64,000 nucleotides of DNA from NCBI RefSeq assembly GCF_016545825.1, contig NC_052614.1, forward strand, positions 992,001-1,056,000, in the 5' to 3' direction. Below, piece after piece: positions 45,049 to 57,579 of this stretch (positions are counted from its first letter, which is position 1; each line of letters begins with the position of its first letter). Made by a program: the position numbers and the translations under genes. This DNA is from Eucalyptus grandis. Taxonomy: Eukaryota; Streptophyta; Magnoliopsida; Myrtales; Myrtaceae. The notes below the pieces were generated by a model, which was not told the origin of the DNA, did not search any database, and worked only from the letters and a program-made list of their open reading frames with translations.

Positions 45049-46102
45049 TAAGTAAAACGAACACACGATACGACACGACACACCGACACATCATTTTTTA
45101 AAAATAAAAATTCCGACACATTGAGACACGTTATTATTAAATAAATATATGTATTTTTAATTAATTTGATTTAAATTCATAAATAAATAAATAAAAAGAG
45201 TTTACAATGAATTTACACTAATAATATTAATAAATATATTCATAGAAAATTTGAAAGATATATTCATAATTAATGCGTACCCATATTTGGGAACATGTTT
45301 TAACTTTAATAAAAATTATGAATGAAATTAATGACTAAAAAAACAATAGAATCAACTTTATTTAAATAAATATATGATATTCTATAATCATCAAAATTTA
45401 TTAATATTTAACATCTAATATTTTTATTTTTTAAAATCAATTTTTAGCTCATTTATTCATTTTTATAACAAAAATAATTTACCGCTCAAAATTATACTCC
45501 TGAAAAAGTTCCCAAAATTATTTCCCTCCCCGTTTCTCTCTCCCCTATCCCCCACGTCACCCCCAAATCTTCCCTAGATTTCTTACTGCTCTCTCTCTCC
45601 CCCGAGGCCTCCCCCTCGTCGATTTCTTCCCTGCTCCTCTCCCCCACCCTCCTCTCCGGCCCCGGTTTCTTTACATCGTCCCCCACCACCCTCCCCACTT
45701 CTTCCTCCTCGTCGCACCATGGGGCAGGTTGATGAACTCATTGTCGACGCCCCTGCGAAAGTCGCTCGAGCCCTCGTTGAAGCACGCCGACGCCATGAGG
45801 GGGGGCCTTGCCGTTGCTGCAGCTGGTGGTGAGCTTCGTGGGCGCTCTCTCCATCACAGTTGCTCGCCTAAGGGCCTTTGGCCCTTCCTCTTTTGCAGCT
45901 GCAGCCTCACCGCCGGCCCTCCCTCGCCGTCTCGGCCTCGCCTCCGCCCTCCATCGTCTTCTTCAACGATCCTCTCTTGATATGCGCATCGGAACATGTC
46001 GAGAAAAGTTGACCACGAGTCGAAAAATCCGACACATGTTGAGCACGTGTCTGAGCGTGTCGAACAAGATACGGAAGCTCGGCAAAGTGTCTGGCTTCAT
46101 AG
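45049..46102. mobile_element. 1,054-bp insertion with a 9-bp target duplication (MULE or Pack-MULE candidate)
   Basis: ATGGTATCC occurs at 45040-45048 and 46103-46111. The empty site, CTATGGTATCCAGAAGGC, is present upstream of A, C and F, so the duplication is real. Nine bases is the usual target duplication of Mutator-like elements. The outer 100-150 bp at each end are rich in CGACAC/GTGTCG motifs in opposite sense, but no long terminal inverted repeat is clear. The centre (about 45520-45970) is GC-rich with pyrimidine runs and an open frame at 45729-45980, as if gene DNA had been captured. No transposase is seen. Confidence 0.6.
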
Positions 46103-46365
46103 ATGGTATCCAGAAGGCTCTAGCCTCGTGGACTTGTCATCATTGAACTTACAAGCAAAAATGGACAACTATGACTTTTCACCATTGAATTCAAAAGCGA
46201 AAAAGACAACCATTCATACCGCGGTCATTGAATGACGGAGATCTGTTGCATTAATATTTCGATAGGAATTGTCATTTAGATTCCGAACTTTGATGGGCTC
46301 ACTAAAACTGATTTATAAAATTAGTGTATTGAGTTATATGGTAAAATTTCGTTGGTTCGTCAAAT

Positions 46366-47045
46366 ATGGTTCGGTTGTTTGAAAGTCTAGTTATAATCTA
46401 GTAATAAATTAATGTGAAATGTTGGCCTTATTATGCGTAACATATTAGACTTAATGTTTCACTAATTATTGTGGCAAACTTTTTATGCCTATCTTTTGAT
46501 ATAATATAATATTTGTTTGTCCCCTAATCAAATGACAAAAAAGCTTTCCTGATTATGATGCAAATTTTAGGGATAATGACACACAACCCCGAAACTTTGG
46601 ATCAATGTGCAATTTGATCATTGAACTTTTAATTTGTTTAATATAGTCTTTGGATTTTTGAAATATGTCAATACAATCCCAAAACTATATAAAAATGTCC
46701 CATACATTTTGGATTGATCGAACATCAATCCAAAATGGTTTGGTTGTTTGAAAGTCTAGTCAAAATCTACCACACCGTATAATAAATTAATGTGAGATGT
46801 TGGCCTTAATATGCGTAACATATTGGACTTACGGTTTCACTAATTGTTGTGGCAAACTTTTTATGCCTATCTTTTGAAATAATTTAATATATGTTTGTCC
46901 CCTGAGCAAATAAGCAAAAAGCTTTGCTGATTTTGATGCAAATTCTAGAAATAATGACACAAAAATCCCGGAACTTTGGATCGATGTGCAATTTGATTCA
47001 TACATTTTTAATTTCTAAACTTTTGGAATATGTTCAATACAATCT
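46366..47045. repeat. Two-unit direct repeat upstream of GLR D
   Basis: 46366-46680 and 46735-47045 are diverged copies (ATGGTT.GGTTGTTTGAAAG, then AATAATTTAATAT-like DNA, then GGATCAATGTGCAATTTGAT). A third copy of the first part lies at about 53700-54000. Between the units, a perfect 14-bp hairpin (46705-46718 with 46724-46737, loop CGAAC) joins them. Confidence 0.75.
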
Positions 47046-47234
47046 TTGTATTGTATGAAAATATTCAATGTAATCTTTTCATTAATTCAAGATTAGAGAT
47101 TACACTGAACATTTTCATACAGTTCAAGGACTCTATTTAACATGTATAAAAAATTTAGGGATTGTATTGAACAAATTAAAAACTCATAAATCATATTGAA
47201 TAAATTAAAAGTTCATGGATTAAATTGCACATTG
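46983..47234. mobile_element. Palindromic MITE-like element
   Basis: The left arm begins TGTGCAATTTGAT, and the right arm, read on the other strand, begins CCAATGTGCAATTTAAT. Phrases such as TTCAATACAATC and its complement GATTGTATTGAA mirror each other, so the 250 bp can fold into a long imperfect hairpin. The family is not certain, and no clean target duplication was found. Confidence 0.5.
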
Positions 47235-49310
47235 GAACTGTTTGTGTTCATTTATTTCCAAATTCTATTATTCCATGCCCAAAAGGAAGATGAAAACAAT
47301 TGGAGCTGAAAACTGGAAAACAGCTTCCCAGGTCCCTGCCTCATTTTCCCTTGTGCCACTCATTCTTTCCCATATGGAGAAGAAAAAAAAATGAAACTTT
47401 CTGCTGATTTCACCTTGAAAATCGTAACTTTCTGCGGCAAAACTCTCCTCGAGTGCCATCCTCAACCTCCCTCACGTTCTTATCACCCTCCAGGTAAATC
47501 ACGAGCCCGCCTTCTCCTTCAGCCTTGCTCAGTTCAGCTGCCTTTTGTAATGTTTCGTCTCGGATCTCCTGCGGATTCCATTTCTTGCTGAACCGGGCGT
47601 GCTTTCAAGATTCGATATTCCTGTTGTAATGGTTTCGTCTTCTAGTCGTGTGATTTTCGCTCTCTCGACAGAAGGAGCTTCACGATGACTGCCGGAATCG
47701 AGAGAATAATGAGTTTTACTATAAAGGGCCGCCGTTTTTTTCTTTTTTCTTTTCTAATTTATAAGAAAGCCACGCAGACATTACAATCTTATAAATAAGG
47801 CCACGTGGAACGAATTGACAGAATTTGTTGCCTAAGGTCGCTGGAAATGTAGTGGCACCGAAGTAAGCAAGAAAGTTATAGCTCTTCTAAAGTTCTTTTA
47901 CCCTGTTTTGTTTTGCCATGCTCACTGAGTGGTGATAAGTACAGTTACCGTGTGTAGTAGTTAGAGAGCTCTAATCCATAGTATCCCTTCAACTATTGTA
48001 AAATCTGAATTAAACCGGCCTTTCCGTTGTTGAGCAATTGTTGCCTTTGATAAAAAAATTCTAGTAATGGATTGTTGCCTTTACTAGCAATTTGATGTAT
48101 TGCATCTTTTGTACTAGCTAATAGTTGTCCATGACTTTGTCTTCTCCTATTAAATTCAGACTGGATTATCTTCTTGCACTGTAATTCTCAGGCTCTTGGC
48201 CAATGGGGCATTTGTTGTCAAAAGTTGGCGAAGAGAAGTTGCAATTAAACCATGTGTGTTGCTTTGTTGCCAATCTGTGGAGATGGAGAAAATCGAAATG
48301 ATCAATATTGGGTATCTGCTCCTTTTTCCTGGTAAGACTTGCATGTTAAATTCGTGAATGGTATTTGTGAAATTTTGACAGACGATGCTGCTTAGAAGGA
48401 TGCTGGCATTCACGGTAAGGATGCCCAACTGGTTTTTTCTGTTCTGTTTTTAGGCCAACCCAAACTAGCATTTTGAGAAGCTGATACAGATGCTTCCTTC
48501 TCGTCATGGTTGGCACTGGTTCAACTATTCTCACTAACAAACCATATGCGGACATGCTTAATCTTTCAGAAAGATTGGTTCTTTTTTTTTTTTTTTTTCC
48601 AGTTAGGAATGGTGGATTCCATTTTGCTGCAGTGCCCTTGTAATTAGTGGTGGCTTTGCAATTTATTATCAATTTTGTTCAGAGTTGCATTGATTGTGGA
48701 GGTACTTGCAGAAGCTTCAGCCTTTTGTTAATCCTAATTATCTTAGTTTGAGAGAAATGAGGATTGTACAGTCAATGACTAATTTGTGTGTAACCCAAAT
48801 GTGATAGTTGTTCTGACCAAATAAAAGTGTGATAGCTACACTGTTCCAATTGATTTGCCATTTCTGAGATTGTTAAGGGCTTTACCCACTGGATTGGTCT
48901 TGTAGACTTTTTGCCTGCTATGGGATGCATAGAATTCTCTTGTTAGATTGGTCCCTTAAATGTTTTCTAAAAAGCAACCAATCCCTAGTTGAACTGATAA
49001 AACAATAAAGGTCTGTCGCCATTATGTGCCCCTGTATTGAGAAAAATAAATCAGTAAAAATGCAGGCATAAATAAGAATATTGGGATTTCTTATGGCTCC
49101 TTTTACAGTAGCAGTAGAAATAGAGCAGAAGGTACAAGAGTAGGGTATTCTTATTTGAAACATCTTCAAAGTTTTAAGAAGACTTCACTCTTCATCCCTA
49201 CAGCTAGAAAATCATAAGAAGCTTCAAAGTTTCTGGTATATTGCCACATATAAGCACCACGATCTTAGTCAGTATCTACATCATCTGGGGACCTCACACT
49301 TTATTCTGAT

Positions 49311-52300
49311 TCAATAGGAGTATCTTCTGATGTGTTTGGAACTGGTTCTTCTCCATGTGATATCACCAACCGGTGAGAATGTCTCTTCAACAGGTTGATC
49401 AGCATCCTCATGTCGTTGTGCAGTTGTTGATTCTTTCTTCCTAAATTTATAGGATACTATCACAGCAACAGTCGAAGTGATGCCTGTGATAAGAAAGAGA
49501 CCGCGAAAACTGTATAAGTCAAGCCTAGCAACTTTTGTTGCAGAATCTTGATTTGTGAATAAGAAATGATCTTGAAACCAATATTGGCTTATCAAGTAAA
49601 GTTTTCCATTTTCTCTCAATTTTGCTATTGATGCAGAAATGTCAGGTACTAGAGGTGACCCCTTAGGAAAAGCCTGCATAAAAGGGCCTACGAATCACTA
49701 AACTGATCAATCCCAATAAATTCTCAACTGCGTAGGAAAAAAAGAAGAAGAAAGAGACTCACAAAGCCAAATCCATTGGTGCTGTTGTATGAGGGCTCAA
49801 CCATGGTGTATTGAGAAGAGTACTTGGAAAGAAAGAGCTTTACATAAGGAATTTCGTCAATAATTGCTGAGACACCTCCTTTCTGGCTTCCGTTTCTCAG
49901 AGCATTCGCATAATCTTCAACCGTTGCAACAAGGTGAAAATAGGGGTTTTTGAAGGGTAGATTGATAAGAGCTGTCTGATCAACTGTACTGTTGAAAGGG
50001 AAACCGATAGCTTTACCGTTTGGCAAGGTCTGAAGCTGATGAACTGTCAGCATTGAGCTCAGGTTTGCAGTGTAACTGGAAGTTAGTATTAGAACTACAA
50101 ACAGCCATACAATCACCACAACTTTGGACCAGTTGCTGATTAATTTTTCCCCTGCATATCACGAGATTACAATTTAGCTTCATACTATATCAAGTCAGAC
50201 TGTTATTTTAGAGCACGGTATAAATGTCCAAGAGAAACGACTGGGCATATTCTTTCTGCCTTCTGTCAATGGGTACTATCTCTTTACTTCTTTTTTCCCT
50301 GAAATTTGGGTTTTATTCTATGAATTGTCTATTGCTGGAGAAACCTTGATCTTCTACTCAGTTAATTTACTCATCATAAGCAAAACATGAACATCACAAA
50401 ACACAGAGAGAGTCCGTACTTTGTGCAAAAAATAGTGTCGAGAGCGAATACCACATCATTGTCCCAATTTGTTGAGCTAATGGTCCCTTGAACTCATTGT
50501 TGTCATTGTGCTCAATTGTCCACACTACCCACCCTGTGAAAACGAAGAAAGCGCCTATGACTAACCACAGGTCCACCTTGAGAGGCTGCAGAAATATCCA
50601 CATGTTTTTGCTTCGTGTTGTCTCAATAGGCACAATCATCCCTACTCCAGCTTCTGTGAAAGGCATTGTGAAGTCCACATACAACGATCTATTCGCTTTG
50701 ATGGTTATGTCGCCCACCGCTGCATCATATTGCTAGTACATATTGCCAAGGATCCAAAAGAAATTGGTAAGTACGTATAATAAACGATGAATGTAAGCAT
50801 GCAAGCACCTACACTTGCAAATAAACTTAGGCACTTCCTTCAATCTACATCACTCAATTTCCTTTGTTGACATTTCTTCCCTGATATATATAGGGTACTG
50901 GCGCTGTTTCAGGAATGAACTTGATAGTCATGATCCGGACTATGCTAACTACAATGTGAAACATATCAGACAAGTACTGTCAGAGAGTAATCATGTGAAA
51001 GATATGCGACTCCAAGAGGTATTTTTGTATGCAGAATTATGCAAACAGATATTCATCTTGCCAGATCTAATATCACTGCTGCTTCTCCAGTGGCGATTTC
51101 CACATGGAGGGACTACAAGTCTTATCAATTAATTTTATCTTCTTTCGTTCGATGAATAAAATGTCATGTTTATTTACATGGATGAGCTGTTTATCTGGTG
51201 TTGTTCTTGCATGGAAGCATAACTTGTTATTTTGTGGTTGCGCACACTTGAAAAAAGAAAAGACAATCCTCATGGTATACTGGGTTCACTCAAGATCACC
51301 TGAAGGTATACTTGGTATATCAGATCGTCATAATAGCTTCCAGCCATGAATGTGTTTGAATTTGTAAACGGAATAAAGTCAAATTTTACTTCGTATGGCA
51401 ACATATCAATTGCAGCCTTGAACACGTCTATGCAAAAGCCTGTTACCGTTGTCGCATTAGTCACAGGATCAAGTTCCACTCCCACGAATTCTTTAAAACC
51501 TACTTTAATTGGAACTCCAATTCTCAATCTCTTCCCAGCCTTTGGCATAATCCGTTGAACTTTTGGTATAACCAAGGATGATCCAGGCCATCCAATAGAA
51601 CCCATGTCTCTCACAGAGGGTGATTGAACTGCAACAGTAGACCTATTTAGCCTCGTCGTCATCCCATTGAATTGGGTCCAAAATCCGATTCTCTTGACTC
51701 CTCTAAAAACATTCACCATTTCAAATGCTTGCGGTTGTTGCAGCTGTCCATTCTTAAGTTGAATTTCCCCACTCAAACCAGTGAACTTGCCACGTAGAAT
51801 TGTGTGGACTAGATCGGATCCTGTTGGTCTCGTGGGAATGGCGGCCAGATGAGCAGACTTATTTGCAGAATCTTTCTTCTCTATAGAAGTTGTAGCACCT
51901 GAATGGTGTGCTGCTGTGGCTAAAGCCCAGACAGAATCATAAGCCCATAAGCAATACAGATTTACTTCAGGAATTTGATGATGCTGGTTTGTGAAAAAGC
52001 TGTTCCTCCACTTCAATGAGAAGTTATGAAGCCGCTTTGAGGGTGGAATATAAGGTCTAATTCCAATGACTCCTTGCATCGAGTCTAAAGCCGACTGATC
52101 CATCACGGACAGCTCGTTCGCTATCCCATCAGTCACAATCCAACCATAACCTGTACTCATCATTCCCAACTCATTAACCTTAATAAAAAACTGAGATGCG
52201 AGGGAAGGAGACATGTGGACGACGAATATATTGGCAGACAGAGCCATCAGTCGATAGAGTTGGGCTTCTACATATATGTCCCTGGCTCTTGGTGGAATGA

Positions 52301-53220
52301 CGGTTCGATGCACTACACGAGCATTGCCTTCGTGTAATGCGAGAAGAAGATCGGGTATGATTCCATTTCCATAGGAACTGTCCTCATGTATTATGACCAA
52401 TTCTCCCCACCCGAATTTTTGAACTAGAGCAGCAATGGCTCCAACCTGGGAGTTATCATTAGTAGTCATTCGGATAAAGTTTGGATTTTTCTCTCTGGAC
52501 AAGGATGGGCAACTGGCAGAAAACGAGATGATAGGCACTCTATCTCCCAGTTCTCCCAGAAGCTCGGCTTCTTCAGATGTTTGTGGTCCGATAAGTGCCT
52601 CAACTTGTTCATTCTCCAAGAGCTCCACAGCTGCTCCAAATGGCAACAAACAGATCAAATCTAATCACAAGTAGTAGATGGCAAGTCTTCTCTTTTAGCT
52701 GAGCGCCTAATCACAAAATGAATATATCGCTGGCTCATACAGACCGCCAGTCGCTTCTTTACACACGAATATGTGATTGTGAACCTCGTTATGTTTTTCA
52801 GTACTGGACTGGTTTTATTTAACGGCAGAATGAGAGTACAATATAATCTCCATTTTCTCCGCACTGTGTGGCTTGAGCGCAGATACGTACAAAGAATGAG
52901 GGGCAGAGAATCGATGAGAACTCACCTGAAGATAGAGCTTTCAGAGGCTGTCCCTTGGAATTCCTAGGATGCAGAATCAACTTCAGGGGATGGTTATTTT
53001 GCGAGGGCGTAGCATTCAAGTCAGAGATGGCCATGGTCATGCATTTTTGGGCCATCTCCCCAACTGGTGACTCCATATCAAGAATCACTCCGACATGCAT
53101 ATGATGATCAGGGTGACGGTTGTTTTTAGCCATCGACCAATCGATGGAGTTGAAGGCAGATAACAACGCCAACAAAAAGAAGATGCGCGCCAACCTCTCC
53201 AACTCCATCGTCAGCTGCAT
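49311..53220 (-). CDS. GLR gene E, complete glutamate receptor-like channel (896 aa), apparent chimera
   Basis: Exons are 52926-53220, 51300-52630, 50420-50732, 49763-50151 and 49311-49673, with introns of 295, 567, 268 and 89 bp, all GT/AG. The ATG at 53220 is the only in-frame start upstream of the signal peptide (MQLTMELERLARIFFLLALL). Domains run as in gene C: LIVBP-like domain ([14 protein letters not shown]), S1 ([13 protein letters not shown]), M1, pore (TMMWYSLSTLFFAQ), M3 ([12 protein letters not shown]), S2 and M4 ([16 protein letters not shown]). Exons 1-2 match D almost base for base, while intron 2 (567 bp, against 246 in D and 557 in C) and exons 3-5 are C-like. No break was found. 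The role should be an amino-acid-gated cation channel; the ligand cannot be read from sequence. Confidence 0.9.
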
Positions 53221-54003
53221 GGTTCCACCAAGATTGGAGCCTAATATCTCCAACGAGCGTTCTTCATAACGGTGACGATAATCGTGTTTTTTCAAAGTCG
53301 TCTTGCGTCTCTGGCGAGTATTCTTCGAAATGTCTGAAGCCAAACGGGAAAGAGTCGACAAATATCTTCAAGGTCTCAGCTTCTCGGCAAATAGAGTTAT
53401 GGTCAGAGTCGTGTTTCCACCGGAGTCGGTGTGAGGATGGGCGAGTCTATGGTCTTCAGAAGGCTCTAGCCTCGTGGACTTGTCACCGTTGAACTTTTAA
53501 GCAAAGATGGACAACCATGACTTTTCACCATTGAATTCAAAAGCGAAAAAGACAACCATTCATACTGCTTTCATTGAATGACGGAGATCTGTTGCATTAA
53601 TAGTTCGATAGGAATTGGCATTTAGATTCCGAACTTTGATGGGCACACTAAACCTGATTTATAAAATTAGTATATTGAGTTATATGGTAAAATTTCGTTG
53701 GTTCGTCAAATATGGTTCGGTTGTTTGAAAGTCTGGTTATAATCTAGTAATAAAGATGTCGGCCTTATTATGCGTAACATATTAGATTTAAGGTTTCACT
53801 AATTATTGTGGCAAACTTTTTATGCGTATCTTTTGAAATAATTTAATATATGTTTGTCCCCTAATCAAATGACTGAAAAGATTTCCTGATTATGATGCAA
53901 ATTTTAGGGATAATGACACATAGCCCGAAACTTTGGATCAATGTGCAATTTGATCCCTGAACTTTTAATTTGTTCAATATAGTTTTCGGATTTTTGAAAT
54001 AGT
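53221..54003. other. Upstream flank of GLR E, fused to the truncated end of GLR F
   Basis: This is a copy of the DNA upstream of D (44812-45048 plus 46112-46640) without the 1-kb insertion. Its similarity to that flank ends at about 54000, where GLR F exon 5 begins abruptly. No gene is seen. Confidence 0.7.
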
Positions 54004-57000
54004 CTTTGGTTCTTCTTGATGGGATATCACCAACCGGTGAGAACGTCTCTTCAACAGGTGGATCGGCAACCTCATGCTGCTGTGCAGTTGTTGATTCTTT
54101 CTTCCGAAATCTATAGGATACTGTCACAGCTCCAGTCGAAGTGATGCCTGTGATAAGAAAGCGACCGCAAAAGCTGTATAAGTCAAGTCTAGCAACTTTT
54201 GTTGCAGAATCTTGATTTGTGAATAAGTAAGGATTTTGAAACCAATTTTGGCTTATCAAGTGAAGTTTTCCATCTTCTCTCAATTTTGCTATCAATGCAG
54301 AAATGTCAGGGACTAAAGGCGACCCCTTAGGAAAAACCTGCATAGAAAGGGACTGAGAATCATTGATCGGATCGATCCCAATATACTGACTCAACTGTAT
54401 ATAGAAAAAGAGACTTACAAAGCCAAATCCATTGGTGCTGTTGTATGAGGTCTCAAACATGGTGTATTGAGCAGAGTACTTGGAAAGGAAGTTTGAATGG
54501 TAGATTGATCAGATCTGTCTGAATAAGTTTACTGTCAACAGTGAAACCGATAGATTCACCCTTTGTTGAGGACTGAAGCTGATGAACTGTTAGCATTGAG
54601 CTCAGGTTTGCAGTGTAACTGGAAGTCAGTATGAGAACTACAAACAGCCAGACAATCACCACAACTTTGGACAAGTTGCTGATTAATTTTTCCCCTGCAA
54701 ACCACGAGATGACAATTTAGTTCGTACTATATCAACTCACACCGTTATTGTGCAGCAAGGTATAAAAATCCAGAGAAAGAACTGGGCATATTCTTTCTGC
54801 CTTCTCAATGGGTACTATTCTGTACTGCTTTTGCCCTGAATTCTGGGTTTAAATCTAAGAACTGTACATCGCTGAGGAAACCTTGATCTTGTACCCAGTT
54901 AATCCACTCATCATAAGAAATGTTAAACCAGGATATGAACATCGAAAACATATAGAGAGAGTCAGTACTTTGTGCAAAAATAGTGTTGAGAATGATACCA
55001 CATCACCATCCCAATTTGTTGAGCTAATGGTCCCTTGAACTCATTGTTGTCACCGTGCTCAATTGTCCACACTACGCATCCTGTGAAGACAAAGGAAGCG
55101 CCTATGACTAGCCACAGATCCACAGTGAGAGGCTGTAGAAATATCCACATGTTTGTGCCTCGTGATGTCTCGATAGGCACGATCATCACTACTTCAGTTT
55201 CTGTGGAAGGCATTGTGAAGTCCACATATGACGATCTATTTGCTGCGATGGTTATATCACCCACTGCTGCATCATATTGCTAGTACATATTGCCAAGGAC
55301 CCAAAAATGGTGAGTACATTTCATAAACAATGTATATGAGCATACAGGCACATACAGTTGCAAATACATGTGAAAGAAATTTCGCTCCAAGGATAGTAGT
55401 TTTTGCCTGCACAATTACGTGAACAGAGATTCATTTTGCCTGGTCTCATCTCAATGCTGCATCTTGACTGGCTATTAATTCCCTAAATAAAATGTAGTAC
55501 TAAAAGTTTTATCAACTACTTTTAAAAACTTATGTTTAATTAACAATATACCATGTTTATGTACTTGGCTGTGCTATTTATCTGGTGCTATTTTTTGCAT
55601 GGAAGCAGCACATATTATTCTGTTGCAAACACTAGAAGAAAAGACAATCCTCAAGGTGTACTGGGTTCATTCAAGATCATCTGAAGGTATACATGGTAGA
55701 TCAGATCCTCATAATAGCTTCCTGTCGTTGAATTTGGAAAGGGAATGAAGTCAAATTTTACTTCATAAGGCAACAAATCAATTGCAGCCTTGAACACATC
55801 TATGCACAAGCCCGTTACAATTGTCGCATATGTCTCGGGATCAAGTTCCACTCCCACCAGTTCTTTATAACCTTTTTTAATCGGAACTCCGATTCTCATT
55901 CTCTTCCCAGTCTTTGGCATAACCCTTTGACCTTTTGGTACAGCCGAGGATGATTTAGGCCATCCAATAGAGCCCATTTTTCTTAGAGAGGGTGATTGAG
56001 TTGCAACGTTAGACCTATTTAGCCCTTGCGTCATCCCATTCCATTGGGTCCAAAATCCGATTCTCTTGACTCTTCCAATAACATTAACTATTTCAAATGC
56101 TAGCGGTTGTTGCAGCTGTCCATTCTTAAGTTGAATTTCCCCACTTAAACCCGTGAACTTGCCACGTAGAATTGTGTGGACTAGATCGGACCCTGTTCGT
56201 CTTGAGTGAATGGCAGCAAGATGAGAAAGCTCATTTGCAGAATCATTCTTCTGCATAGAAGTTTTTGGACCTAAATGATATGCTGCTTCGGCCAAAGCCC
56301 AGACAGAATCATAAGCCCATAAGCAATACGCATTTACTTCAGGAATTTGATGATGCTGGTTTGTGAAGAAGTTGTTCCTCCACTTCATTGAGAAGTTGTG
56401 AAGCCGCTCTGAGGGTGGAATAGAAGGTCTAATTCCTATGACTCCTTGCATCGAGTCTAAAACCGACTGATCCATCACAGGCAGCTCGTTTACTATCCCA
56501 TCAGTCACAATCCAACCATAGCCTGTACTCATCAATCCCAACTCATTAACCTTAATAAAAAACCGAGATGCGAGGGAAGCAAACATATGGACAATGAATA
56601 TATTGGCAGACAGAGCCATCAGTTTATAGAGTTGGGCTTCGACATATATGTCCCTGGCTTGTGGTGGAAGGACGGTCCGATGCGCCACGCGAGCATTGCC
56701 TTCATGCAACGCGAGAAGAAGATCAGGTATGATTCCGTTTCCATAGGAACTGTCCTCATGTATTATAACCAATTCTCTCCACCCGAATTTTTGAACTAGA
56801 GCAGCAATGGCTCCAACCTGGGAGTTATCATTAGTTGTCATTCGGATAAAGTTTGGACATTTCTCTGTGGACAAGAAAGGGCTACTAGCAGAAAAGGAGA
56901 TGATAGGCACTCTATCTCCCAGTTCTCCCAGAAGCTCGGCTTCTTCAGATGTTTGTGGGCCTATCAGTGCGTCAACTCGTTCATTCTCCAAGAGCTCCGC

Positions 57001-57579
57001 AGCTGCTCCAAATGGCAATAGACAGACCAATTCTAATCACAAGTACTATATGGCAAGTCTTCGCTTTTTTAGCCGAGCCCCAACTCACAAAATTAAAAAT
57101 ATCGCTAGCTCATATGAACCGTTTGTTGCCTTTTTACATACTAATATGTGATTGTGAACCTCATCATATTTGTCAGCACTGTGAATGGTTTTATGTAGTG
57201 GCAGAGTGAGTGTACTTCCCCGCATCGTGTGGCTTGAGGGCGTGTGCAATGAATGACAGCACTGGAGAATCAACGAGAACTCACCTGAAGATAGAGCTTT
57301 CAGAGGCTGCCCCATGGAATTCCTAGGATGCAGAATCAACTTCAGGGGATGGTTAATGTGCGACGGCGAGGCATTCAAGTTAGAGATGGCCATGGTCATG
57401 CATTATTGGGCCATCTCCCCAACTGGTGACTCCATATCAAGAATCGCTCCAACATGGATATGATGAGGACGATGATGACTGTTTTGAGCCATCGACCAAC
57501 CAAAGGAACTGAAGGCGTGTAACATCGCCGGCAAAATGAACATACTCACCATTTTCACCGAGGCCATTGTCAACTTCAT
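54004..57579 (-). pseudogene. GLR gene F, multiply disabled glutamate receptor-like channel
   Basis: Exons can be placed by homology to C: 57285-57579, 55681-57002, 54969-55279, 54419-54694 and 54337 down to about 54004. Lesions: TAA at 57403-57405 in place of a glutamine codon in exon 1; the exon 2 donor reads CAG/AT instead of CAG/GT; exon 3 is 311 nt because of two separate 1-nt deletions before its end; exon 4 is 276 nt because of a 113-bp deletion matching 26094-26206 of C; and the last codons and stop of exon 5 are replaced by unrelated DNA, so the frame runs on to 53861. The amino-terminal domain and M4 are still readable. This is a dead gene, although part of a duplicated block otherwise close to C. 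Confidence 0.92.

Larger units (their letters stand above)
44812..49310. other. Intergenic region between GLR D and GLR E
   Basis: No certain gene. About 44812-45048 and 46112-46640 match the DNA upstream of E (53221-54000). They are separated by the insertion at 45049-46102. About 46366-47045 is a two-unit tandem repeat carrying a hairpin and a palindromic MITE-like piece. From 47260 to 48690 I recognise nothing. The short open frames there (for example 47391-47591) lack protein-like features, and a T-run lies at about 48580-48598. About 48690-49310 is the conserved 3' flank of E. Confidence 0.65.

Noticed and set aside
47268..47591. Short frames between D and E, possibly a small gene
   Set aside because: No domain, signal or conserved start, and no copy upstream of the other GLR genes. 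Evidence is too weak to call.
55675..55681. AT donor after GLR F exon 2 as a real AT-AC (U12) intron
   Set aside because: All paralogues use CAG/GTGATC at this site, and no U12 donor consensus follows. It is a point mutation in a pseudogene.
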